Positions 8,876 through 16,439 of a stretch of DNA of 58,329 bases are shown here, piece after piece. The stretch is from JBLNCE01 sp050260415 (GTDB lineage: Bacteria > Bacillota > UBA4882 > JAAYXC01). The stretch lies in contig JBLNCE010000065.1 of the NCBI GenBank assembly GCA_050260415.1, positions 1 through 58,329 of the forward strand, read 5' to 3'. The notes under the pieces were generated by a model that saw only the letters and a program-made list of their open reading frames with translations, was not told where the DNA came from and did not search any database. Numbering within the stretch: the first letter of the stretch is position 1; the number at the start of each line of letters is the position of its first letter. Both the position numbers and the translations under genes were made by a program.

Positions 8876-9178
8876 ATGGCGGTTTCGATCTGTCGAGAGC
8901 TCTGCCGAGGCTGTGGCCGGTGCGTCGCCGTGTGTCCGGGCGATCTCCTGGCGCTCGAAGCCGGTCGGGCGCGGCTGTATAAAGAACGCGATTGCTGGAT
9001 GTGCCTATCCTGCGCCAAGGCTTGCCCCCATGGAGCGATCAGGGGCAGGCTGCCGTTCGTTCTCGGCGATACGGGCGCCTCCATATGGCCGGAAGCCACC
9101 GCGGAAGAACTGCGCTGGATCTGCATGCATCCCGACGGCGAATGCGAGGAATTTGTGTTGAGACGGAGGGAAGGATGA
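8876..9178 (+). CDS. aprB: Adenylylsulfate reductase, beta (2x4Fe-4S) subunit AprB-like, short form
   Basis: A 100-residue ferredoxin-type electron-transfer subunit with two 4Fe-4S motifs, CRGCGRCVAVCP (about residues 10-21) and CWMCLSCAKACP (about 40-51). After the second motif, RLPFVLGDTGASIWPEATAE resembles the start of the AprB tail that wraps AprA. The long C-terminal extension of dissimilatory AprB (total about 150 residues) is absent. GGGGGAG lies 8 bases before the ATG. The stop overlaps the sat start (ATGA), so translation is probably coupled. Confidence 0.82.
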   Translation: MAVSICRELCRGCGRCVAVCPGDLLALEAGRARLYKERDCWMCLSCAKACPHGAIRGRLPFVLGDTGASIWPEATAEELRWICMHPDGECEEFVLRRREG

Positions 9179-10335
9179 TGAGCCCTCTTCCGCACGGAGG
9201 AAAGATGATCAGCCGCTACCTAGGCGCCGCGGCGGCGGAGTCGCTCAGGGAGCGGGTCGCCGATCTGCCGTCTCTGGTCCTGGATCCCGTGGCCATGGCG
9301 GATCTCGAGATGCTTGCGATCGGCGCCTACAGCCCTCTGACGGGATTTATGGGCGCCGAGGACTATGAACGCGTCTTGGAAGAGATGCGCCTCGCTCCCG
9401 GACATGTCTGGCCGGTGCCGATCACGCTCTCGGCCCGGAAGGAAGAGGCGCGGAAACTGGGTGCGGGCCAGGAAGTCGCCCTACGGGACCAACGTGGCCG
9501 GCTGAGGGGAACGATGCAGGTGGCCGGCGTTTTTCCCTGGTCGCCGGAACGGGAGGCAAGGATGGTCTTTGGGACCACCCTCACGCTCCATCCGGGGGTG
9601 GGGCGCTTGTTCAACATGGGCGAGATGCTCGTGGCCGGTGAAGTCTGGGCCTTGCCGCGCGTGACGGCCGGGCCTTGGTCCCCGTATCGACTGACTCCGT
9701 CACAGACGCGCGCCGAATTTGCGCGGCGCGGCTGGCGTACGATCACCGGTTTTCAAACGAGAAACCCCGTACACCGAGCCCACGAGTACTTGCAGAAGAT
9801 CGCCCTGGAGATAACGGACGGTCTCCTCTTGCACCCGCTCATCGGCGCCACCAAACAAGACGATGTTCCGGCCGATGTGAGACTGCGTTGTTACCAGGTC
9901 CTGCTGGCCGGTTATTATCCCGAGGAACGCGTCGTTCTGGCGGCGATGCCCGGTGCGATGCGGTACGCGGGTCCGCGCGAGGCGGTGCTGCACGCGCTGA
10001 TCCGCAAAAACTACGGCTGTACTCACTTTATCGTCGGTCGCGACCATGCCGGTGTTGGTGACTTTTACCGACCCTATGCCGCGCAAGAGATATTCGAGTT
10101 CTTCAGCCGGGATGAACTGGGGATCCGGCCCCTCTTCTTCGATAACGCCTTCTTCTGTCGCGTTTGCGCCGGTATGGCCACCCGCAAGACATGCTCGCAC
10201 GATTCGGCCCATCACCTCAATCTGAGCGGTACCGCCGTAAGGGCGATGCTGGCCCGGGGAGAAATGCCGCCGCCCGAGTTCACCCGGCCCGAAGTGGCGG
10301 AAGTCCTCCTGCACGCTTTTTCCCGTTCGGGTTAG
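9178..10335 (+). CDS. sat: Sulfate adenylyltransferase (ATP sulfurylase)
   Basis: Makes APS and pyrophosphate from sulfate and ATP, supplying AprAB. With the start at 9178 it is 385 residues, the length of the homomeric bacterial enzyme, and begins MSPLPHGGK, matching the conserved N-terminal PHGG. Active-site motifs are FQTRNPVHRAHEYLQ, VLAAMPGAMRYAGPREAVLH and IVGRDHAGVGDFY, followed by the Cys-containing FFCRVCAGMATRKTC segment. ATG codons at 9175 and 9178 are adjacent and share the GGAGGGAAGG site; both overlap the end of aprB. Sulfate is thus activated and reduced to sulfite by one operon. Whether this serves assimilation or respiration is open, since no dsr or electron-transport genes are in view. 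Confidence 0.95.
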   Translation: MSPLPHGGKMISRYLGAAAAESLRERVADLPSLVLDPVAMADLEMLAIGAYSPLTGFMGAEDYERVLEEMRLAPGHVWPVPITLSARKEEARKLGAGQEVALRDQRGRLRGTMQVAGVFPWSPEREARMVFGTTLTLHPGVGRLFNMGEMLVAGEVWALPRVTAGPWSPYRLTPSQTRAEFARRGWRTITGFQTRNPVHRAHEYLQKIALEITDGLLLHPLIGATKQDDVPADVRLRCYQVLLAGYYPEERVVLAAMPGAMRYAGPREAVLHALIRKNYGCTHFIVGRDHAGVGDFYRPYAAQEIFEFFSRDELGIRPLFFDNAFFCRVCAGMATRKTCSHDSAHHLNLSGTAVRAMLARGEMPPPEFTRPEVAEVLLHAFSRSG

Positions 10336-10360
10336 ACCGCCGGTGACAAAGGATCATCAT

Positions 10361-10450
10361 CCCACAGAGCGCCAAGGCGCAGAGAAGGGCATATACGGGC
10401 CGATGAAAATCACGCTAGTTTTTCTCTGCGCCTCTGCGCCTCCGCGCGAG
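10361..10450. repeat. Inverted repeat element A (GCGCAGAG arms)
   Basis: Arms 10369-10386 and 10422-10439 match at 16 of 18 positions as an inverted repeat (arm core GGCGCAGAGAA / TTCTCTGCGCC), around a 35-base spacer. It resembles dispersed palindromic elements and could end sat transcription, although there is no clean T-tract. The rest of 10336-10579 shows no gene. Confidence 0.6.
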
Positions 10451-10579
10451 ATGTCGTAGCCAAAGCCCTATCTTCCAGGCAGGGCTCGGTTACGCTTCCA
10501 AGTCTTTCACGCCTCTTTCAGAAGCGGCAGGATAGATGCGGCCAAAGACACATAGTGTGAACCATCGGGGTGAGCGGCC

Positions 10580-11257
10580 ATGCGAAGACGGCGGCGTGGA
10601 TATGGCACGATCAGATTCGAGATCCCACCTTATAAACGGCGCAAGTTCTTCTCACTCATGATTTTGGGCGCATTCCTGATGAGCATTGCGTTGGGCTTTT
10701 GGCTGGCGGAGGCACGTCTGCGCCCGAGTCTGCGGGCGTTAGCCCTGGCAAAAGCCAAGGTTATGGCCACCATGGCGGTCAATAAGGCCGTATCCGAGGG
10801 AGAAGCTCAAAACATCGCGTACCAGGACCTGATCTCGGTACGGGCCGACAACGAGGGACGCCCCATGCTCCTGCAACCCAATACGGGTAGGCTTAACCGC
10901 CTGGCGTCGCAGATCACCCTGGATGTCCAACGTTCCCTGCTTGAACTGGGACGTACCCGCGTGCGTCTACCGCTCGGACAGGTGCTGGGCATGCATGTCC
11001 TTGGTTCCTGGGGCCCCTCCGTAACGGCGTCATTTCTGCCGGCGGGCACGGTGGAAGGACATATTATCGACTCGTTCAGCGTGGCGGGTATCAACCAGAC
11101 ACGGCATCGGATCTCGGTGCGCGTAACGACCGAGGTAAAAGTGATCGTACCGCTGGTCGCGGCGACGGCATGCGTCGTTACGGATGTGCCCCTGGCCGAA
11201 GCGGTCATCGTGGGCCAGGTGCCAGGAGTATACGTGGAGGGAGGCGCCCTGCGCTGA
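10580..11257 (+). CDS. yunB: Sporulation protein YunB
   Basis: A 225-residue membrane-anchored protein of the YunB family, which in Bacillus is made under mother-cell control during sporulation. A basic N-terminus (MRRRRRGYG) is followed by one transmembrane helix (about residues 26-45). Then comes the conserved ARLRPSLRALALAKAKVMAT block, and the repeated-strand domain with VRLPLGQVLGMHVLGSWGP and VPLVAATACVVTDVPLAEAV close to the end. GGGGTGA lies 7 bases before the ATG. It stands alone between two palindromic elements, so it is probably monocistronic. Together with Spo0A it supports an endospore-forming host. Confidence 0.9.
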   Translation: MRRRRRGYGTIRFEIPPYKRRKFFSLMILGAFLMSIALGFWLAEARLRPSLRALALAKAKVMATMAVNKAVSEGEAQNIAYQDLISVRADNEGRPMLLQPNTGRLNRLASQITLDVQRSLLELGRTRVRLPLGQVLGMHVLGSWGPSVTASFLPAGTVEGHIIDSFSVAGINQTRHRISVRVTTEVKVIVPLVAATACVVTDVPLAEAVIVGQVPGVYVEGGALR

Positions 11258-11285
11258 TAGTAAAGCAAGTCTTGTGTAAGACCAA

Positions 11286-11392
11286 TATCTCACACAAAGC
11301 CACAAAGACACGAAGAAATCCAGCAAAAATCAAAACCAGCCTTTGCCATACCTAAAGGTACTCTTTGTGGCTTCGTGTCTTTGTGTGAGATA
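11286..11392. repeat. Inverted repeat element B (CACACAAAG arms)
   Basis: TATCTCACACAAAG (11286-11299) is repeated exactly in inverted orientation at 11379-11392. Further shuffled CACAAAG/CACGAAG words lie inside each arm. It sits between yunB and the converging minus-strand operon and could act as a bidirectional terminator. Arms of this kind are common in dispersed MITE-like or REP-like elements. Confidence 0.65.
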
Positions 11393-11451
11393 AGATCGCA
11401 ATCCCCATGACTTTTGGACCAAATTCGAAATCCGGGTTAGAAGGACGTTAG

Positions 11452-12657
11452 TTAAAAGTGCAATCTCAGCCCCAGTGCTCCGTAGGCCCCGGTGGCTTCC
11501 TCGAGGAAACCGCCCGTCATGCCGGCCTCGGCGGTCAACCAGAGGCAGAGAAGGCGCAGTTCCGCCAGGGCGCGATAGTCAAGCTGGGTGCCTTGGAGCG
11601 CCACGGTGCCGCCAAGGCGGATAACACCCAATGGTATCCACTCAAAGCCGGCCCAGTAACTGGGTGTGCTGGAAACGCCCCAGCCATCCGCGAGCCCCAT
11701 GGAAACGCCGCCGTCCAGGGTAAATCCCTTGAAGACCTGGTAAGAAAGACTGGCCTGGACGACCATGGGAATCGACGGCGTGTAGGTGGTGATTTCCGGG
11801 TCGGTGAGCTGGTAGTCGGGCTCGGGCGCCTGCGGGCCGTTCGGACCGGCGGTGATCTCCCCCGAAACGGTGGCCGTTTGGCTCGTCACGCCCGTCCAGG
11901 TAATACCGGGACCGATGTTCTTCACCGCCAGGCCAAGCTTCGTTTTTTCACGCTGGTAGATGAGGCCCACGTCCACCAGGTAGCCTTGGCCGACGAACTG
12001 GAAGTCTTCCGGGGAGAATCCCTCTCCGACCGGTATGTAAACATAATGGGTAGCCACGTCGGTGCTGTAAGTCATGTTGCCGTATTCATCGACGCTGAGT
12101 TCACCGTCGCTTACCACCAGGTCGAGCAGGCCGAGCCCCATCAAATAGTGGAAGTCGACCCCGATCCCCAGCGACGAGGATTTGGTGAGCTTGAACGGCC
12201 GGGCGTAACTTAGATCCGCGGCCAACGCGGCCATACTGTTAATCTTGGAGCCTTGCAGTTCGTAGAGCCGGTTAATGTCAATCCCCTCAAAGATAACCTC
12301 GGGGATGCCCGGCGCCAGATAAGACGTCCCACTGCCCCAGGGGCGCAGGTGCAGGCCGAGACGGCCGATGGTCAAGCCGGCTTCGACGTGCGCTTCGGTA
12401 TTGAGCTTGTAGACGCCGCCCTCCATCCGGCCAAGGAATTCTTCCTTGGCGGCCGGATCGGTCAGATCCGCGTTGAGGGAGGCGAGATTGAGGAGGTTGT
12501 TGCTCAGGCCGAAGCCGATCTCGGGCAGGACCAGTTCGAAATGGGTCTTGCCGAAGGCCGGTTCCGCGGGATTGGCGAAGCTTACCCCCAGCGCGGGCGC
12601 CTGAAATACGGCAAGCAAGATGGGGACGATAAGCAGGGAAGAGACCCGCGTCCGCAT
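11452..12657 (-). CDS. Outer-membrane beta-barrel protein (DUF5723/PorV-like)
   Basis: A 401-residue exported protein. It has a signal peptide (about residues 1-24, ending in APALG). Many amphipathic strands follow, for example IGRLGLHLRPWGSG, LSYQVFKGFTLDGGVSMGLA and FEWIPLGVIRLGGTVALQG. The last residues, YGALGLRLHF, end in Phe with alternating hydrophobics, the C-terminal signal used by the Bam machinery. It overlaps the end of the upstream lipoprotein gene (TAATG), so the two are translationally coupled. No catalytic motif is seen. It is probably a pore or a structural/transport barrel. The exact family is uncertain. Confidence 0.72.
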   Translation of the reverse strand: MRTRVSSLLIVPILLAVFQAPALGVSFANPAEPAFGKTHFELVLPEIGFGLSNNLLNLASLNADLTDPAAKEEFLGRMEGGVYKLNTEAHVEAGLTIGRLGLHLRPWGSGTSYLAPGIPEVIFEGIDINRLYELQGSKINSMAALAADLSYARPFKLTKSSSLGIGVDFHYLMGLGLLDLVVSDGELSVDEYGNMTYSTDVATHYVYIPVGEGFSPEDFQFVGQGYLVDVGLIYQREKTKLGLAVKNIGPGITWTGVTSQTATVSGEITAGPNGPQAPEPDYQLTDPEITTYTPSIPMVVQASLSYQVFKGFTLDGGVSMGLADGWGVSSTPSYWAGFEWIPLGVIRLGGTVALQGTQLDYRALAELRLLCLWLTAEAGMTGGFLEEATGAYGALGLRLHF

Positions 12658-14168
12658 TATTTCCGACCCCCTTTCGCGGCCTCGGCGCTTACCTGGATTT
12701 CCACCTGGGCGTAAGCCCTCAATTCCAGATAGGCTCCTTCACCGACCACCGCATCGCTTGACTGGTTAATGACTTTGATTTGATTGTAGATCATGCCCGT
12801 GCTCATGAGATAGTCCAGGTCCTGGTCCGTTAGTTCCAGCACGGTGGGCTGCCCGCCAAACGGCGCCACGGACAATGTATAGACCTTGTGATTCGGGTCT
12901 TCCACCGGCGTCATTGCGTTGCTGTTGGATAGGTAAACCTCGATGGTGAACCCGAGGGGGCTGTTATTATTGACCTCCAGGTGCAGCTCGCCCCGCTTGA
13001 AGAGCGAGATCTCCATCTGGTCGATGCTGGCCGAGCTCGGGGAAGTGGTGAGCGAATCAAGACCCAACTGTAACGTGACCCCCAACTCGAGATTGGTGTC
13101 GTGGGCGATGGCCACGTCTTGTCCGGGGACCCCCGCGATGGATATCCCGCTGATCTCCACGTGAAGCGTATCAGGCTTGGACGCGAGCAGTTCGTTCAGT
13201 ACGCCCTCAAAATCGAGGAGGGCCGGCTGAGCATCGGTCAAAGGCTGGGACAAGGTTATGGTTCGGAGGGCGGTCAGGGGGCTTCCACCTGCATCAAACG
13301 CCTGCAGCCCGAGGGAGAAGTCGATGGCCAGACCCGCCGGCAGACTGGGCAGCAGCGTCAGGAGGCATTCTTCCCACACGATCTCGGGCAGATCGCTTCC
13401 CGGCAACGAAATGTCGAACCCTACCCCGGAGAGGTCGAACTCATCCAGGGAGGCAAGCTGGCCGCCGTCGATGATAAAGGAACCGATCTCCAGCGAAGAG
13501 ATGCTCAACTGAATGCTGGGGCTAACGGAACCATCGGCGGTGAATTCGCCCCCCACGGTCATGGTTAGACTTTCCGGCAAAGTCAGGCCGTTCAAGCCAA
13601 GATGCGCCGAGGTTCCGCTAAGATTAAAGGAAGCGATCTCCGTCGTACCGTCCAGGAGGGTAAAGGTTAACCCTGGGCCGGTGGCCGCTCCGCCAAGCAG
13701 GGTCACGGTAACATCGTTCACGGCCCCCGCTTGGTAATTGCCGCTCAGGGTGGCATGCTTGTAGTTCGTGCCCAGAGTGACGGCGGCAATCGAACCAGGG
13801 TCGCTCGGATCGATGGAGAGGATTGTCCCATCGGGCGGGATGTACCCAGCCAGCGAGATCGGGTCGACCACCGGCGGTGAAACGTCGATAAATCCAATTG
13901 GACCGGAATCCCAAGTCTCTTCGATAGTAAAGGTGTTAAGGTTGAGATTGCGCAGGTCCATTCCTTGCTCGCCGAGGCCGTTTATCCCTCCGTCCAGCCT
14001 GATCTCGGATGAGGGATTGGTGTCCAGAGCCCGCGCGACCAGGGGCAGCGTCATTTTGGTCGTCCATTTCGGCCCGGTGATATCCGTGAACGCGGGCAAG
14101 GTACAACCGGAGAAGACCGCCAGGGTGATCAGGAGAACGCCCAGGACAAAGGAAACCCTTCTTGGCAC
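12657..14168 (-). CDS. Large beta-rich lipoprotein, partner of the barrel
   Basis: A 503-residue lipoprotein with a signal peptide and lipobox LAVFSGC (Cys near residue 22). The remainder is Gly/Ser/Thr/Asp-rich with many short beta strands and repeated SLDGG- and LTLPESLTMTVGG-like stretches, suggesting beta-sandwich or beta-solenoid repeats exposed at the surface or in the periplasm. The start is GTG 14168 (minus strand) with a perfect AAGGAGG 9 bases before it. It is first in a two-gene operon with the barrel. I do not recognise the family. The arrangement recalls outer-membrane lipoprotein/barrel pairs, but a specific function cannot be given. Confidence 0.75.
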   Translation of the reverse strand: MPRRVSFVLGVLLITLAVFSGCTLPAFTDITGPKWTTKMTLPLVARALDTNPSSEIRLDGGINGLGEQGMDLRNLNLNTFTIEETWDSGPIGFIDVSPPVVDPISLAGYIPPDGTILSIDPSDPGSIAAVTLGTNYKHATLSGNYQAGAVNDVTVTLLGGAATGPGLTFTLLDGTTEIASFNLSGTSAHLGLNGLTLPESLTMTVGGEFTADGSVSPSIQLSISSLEIGSFIIDGGQLASLDEFDLSGVGFDISLPGSDLPEIVWEECLLTLLPSLPAGLAIDFSLGLQAFDAGGSPLTALRTITLSQPLTDAQPALLDFEGVLNELLASKPDTLHVEISGISIAGVPGQDVAIAHDTNLELGVTLQLGLDSLTTSPSSASIDQMEISLFKRGELHLEVNNNSPLGFTIEVYLSNSNAMTPVEDPNHKVYTLSVAPFGGQPTVLELTDQDLDYLMSTGMIYNQIKVINQSSDAVVGEGAYLELRAYAQVEIQVSAEAAKGGRK

Positions 14169-14456
14169 CGGTAATCGCCTCCTTACTCCATCCTCGATTT
14201 ATATGTTAATTGGATAAATTCGACGAAGGGAAAGAAGTTCCTTCCACCTGCCTGGAAACTGTGGCTATATTCCGGAATTTGGGCATTCCCGTAAATCAGG
14301 TTGCGAAAACGCCTTCGTCTCGGCCGCCGGATGGTGAAGGACCTGAAGCCGGCCGTGGACATGCGGGCGGCGGTAGGCATTTGCATCGGCAGGAAAACGA
14401 TGGCTACGGGCGGATTACCCCTCAAAGCATTCAGACGCCAGCGGGAGGGGACTATA

Positions 14457-14876
14457 ATGGCGCTCATCGACTGGACGGAAGATTTATCCGTCGGGGTGGC
14501 TGAGATCGATCGGCAGCATCAGGAGCTTTTCTTCCAGGTAAATCAGCTCCTGGAGGCATGTCATCAGGCCAAGGGCAAGGAGGCCGTGGGCAAGATCGTC
14601 GGCTTTCTCGAGAACTACGTGGTCCGGCACTTTGCCAAGGAAGAGGACTACATGACGATCTATCGCTACCCGGGAATGGAAGGACATCGCGCGGATCACC
14701 AGCGGTTCACCGAGGGATTTGCGGAGTTGAAAAGGCGTTTTGAGGCGGAAGGGCCGGGCGTGCATATCGTGGTCATGATCAATCATGCGGTGGTGGATTG
14801 GCTCAACAGTCATATCCGAAACGTGGACAAGGCCTTGGGCGAGTTCCTAAGAAACCGGTTCAAGCCCGCCGATTGA
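14457..14876 (+). CDS. Bacteriohemerythrin
   Basis: A small O2-binding di-iron protein of 139 residues. The complete ligand set of a bacterial hemerythrin is visible: His in DRQHQELF, His and Glu in VVRHFAKEEDYM, His in HRADHQRF, and the C-terminal INHAVVDWLNSHIRNVD supplying His and Asp. Typical roles are oxygen storage, sensing or detoxification in microaerophiles and anaerobes. GGGAGGGG lies 6 bases before the ATG. The gene diverges from the lipoprotein/barrel operon; the 288 bases between them hold no other gene and no riboswitch that I recognise. Confidence 0.93.
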   Translation: MALIDWTEDLSVGVAEIDRQHQELFFQVNQLLEACHQAKGKEAVGKIVGFLENYVVRHFAKEEDYMTIYRYPGMEGHRADHQRFTEGFAELKRRFEAEGPGVHIVVMINHAVVDWLNSHIRNVDKALGEFLRNRFKPAD

Positions 14877-15335
14877 CCCGTTCCAGACGGCTTGCTCTGC
14901 GCATACACGGACGTATCTCCGATGTTAGTCGGGAGTTCTTTTTAGCGCGCCGGTTCGGCATATAGATCTCCAGTATCGCATTCCCTTACGGTTGCGCGGA
15001 TGCGTCTGGCATGAACAAGTGAGATTGCATGCGGGCAGCGCCGGCGGGTGTTGGGAGTGCTGCCGCGGCCGATCCAGGCGATATCTTCCGTCTCCCTGGC
15101 GGACTTCATGCGTAAGGTTTCCTGAGGCTCACTGGCTCTCAAGATCTCGCCTTCTGGTACAATGGGGGCACACCGGCGTATTCGCGGTACCGGTGATGCG
15201 CGAACCGAGATTTCGAAAGTGCTAGCCGAAGATGGGCAGCTTCCGGGGGCTTTGCCGCGCACGAGCTTTCGCGCCAAAGCCCCAAGCTTTCAGGGTACTT
15301 TCGCGATCCGGGATGAATCCATGAGGAGGATGCTG
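14877..15335. other. Gene-free 459-base stretch with a promoter
   Basis: No frame with a ribosome site or family signature is seen. At 15155-15163 TGGTACAAT is a good extended -10 element with only a weak -35, and would give the following opine-dehydrogenase-like gene a leader of about 165 bases. No convincing terminator follows the hemerythrin gene. Confidence 0.5.
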
Positions 15336-16439
15336 ATGGGCGGTTCGATGGAGTATCCTCGATTTTGCGTCTTGGGCGCCGGCCACGGGGGGATGGCCAT
15401 GGCCGGGCATCTGGCCACCATGGGTGTGTCCGTGAGCATTTACAATCGTAGCGAGCCCAGGATCGCGCCGATCAAACTGACGGGCGGGATCGAGCTTTCC
15501 GGCGCCGTGGAAGGGTTTGGTGCCGTTAACGTCGCGACGACGGATATCAAGGAGGCCATTACCGGGGCTGATGTGCTGATGGTGGTGGTGCCGGCCAACG
15601 GCCACCGGTTTATGGCGGAAAAGGTCGCTCCCCATCTGGCCGACGGCCAGGTTATCGTCCTGAATCCCGGCCGTACCGGCGGCGCGTTCGAGTTCCGTCA
15701 AACCTTGAAGCAGCACGGCGCAAAGGCCGACGTCATCATCGCCGAGGCACAGACGCTCATCTATGCGGCCCGGGCGATCAACCCCGCTCAGGTCAAGATC
15801 TACGGCATCAAGAACACCATCCCCGTGGCGGCGTTGCCCGGACAACGCACGGTGGAGGCGTTGAAGATCCTCCGTCTCGTCTATCCCCAGTTCGTTCCCG
15901 GCGATAACGTGCTCAAGACGAGCCTGGACAACATCGGGGCGATCTTTCATCCCGCCCTGATGGTTTTGAACGCCGCCCGCATCGAATCCACCCGGGGCGA
16001 GTTTCAATTCTATATGGAGGGGATCACTCCTTCCGTGGCACGTATTCTCGAGGCCGTGGACGCCGAGCGGGTAGCCGTGGCGGAGGCGCTTGGCATCCGC
16101 GCCATGACGGCGCGCGAATGGTTGTACGTGGCATACGACGCGGCCGGCAAGACACTGTATGACGCCATCAGGAACAATCCCGGCTACGAGGGTATCACTG
16201 CGCCCGCGTTCGTCGATCACCGTTATATCTGGGAAGATGTGCCCATGAGCCTGGTCCCCATTGCCTCGCTGGGCGATTTGGTCGGCGTGGAGACCAAGAC
16301 GATTCGCGCCGTCATCTACCTGGCCTCGCTGGCGAACGGCACCGATTATTGGGCGGAGGGACGCACGGTGAAACATATGGGACTCGAGGGCTTGACCGTC
16401 CGTGAGATACGGCATCTGGCCCTGGAGGGGGAGGTCTGA
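15336..16439 (+). CDS. NAD/NADP octopine/nopaline dehydrogenase family protein
   Basis: An oxidoreductase of 367 residues. The N-terminal Rossmann domain has FCVLGAGHGGMAMAGHLATM (GxGxxG) and the strand ADVLMVVVPANGHRF. The C-terminal opine dehydrogenase domain has SLDNIGAIFHPALMVLNAAR with its conserved His and Asn region, and a DHRYIWEDVPMSLVPIASLG segment. The family reductively joins an amino acid to a 2-oxo acid, or does the reverse. The start is ATG 15336 because AGGAGG (15324-15329) is 6 bases before it. Its final A is the first base of the next gene's ATG (ATG overlapping TGA), so coupled translation with the B12-binding protein is likely. The substrate is unknown. Confidence 0.82.
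   Translation: MGGSMEYPRFCVLGAGHGGMAMAGHLATMGVSVSIYNRSEPRIAPIKLTGGIELSGAVEGFGAVNVATTDIKEAITGADVLMVVVPANGHRFMAEKVAPHLADGQVIVLNPGRTGGAFEFRQTLKQHGAKADVIIAEAQTLIYAARAINPAQVKIYGIKNTIPVAALPGQRTVEALKILRLVYPQFVPGDNVLKTSLDNIGAIFHPALMVLNAARIESTRGEFQFYMEGITPSVARILEAVDAERVAVAEALGIRAMTAREWLYVAYDAAGKTLYDAIRNNPGYEGITAPAFVDHRYIWEDVPMSLVPIASLGDLVGVETKTIRAVIYLASLANGTDYWAEGRTVKHMGLEGLTVREIRHLALEGEV

Noticed and set aside
14220..14456. Possible riboswitch before the hemerythrin gene
   Set aside because: Some short inverted pieces are present, but no c-di-GMP, SAM, cobalamin or other known core could be matched.
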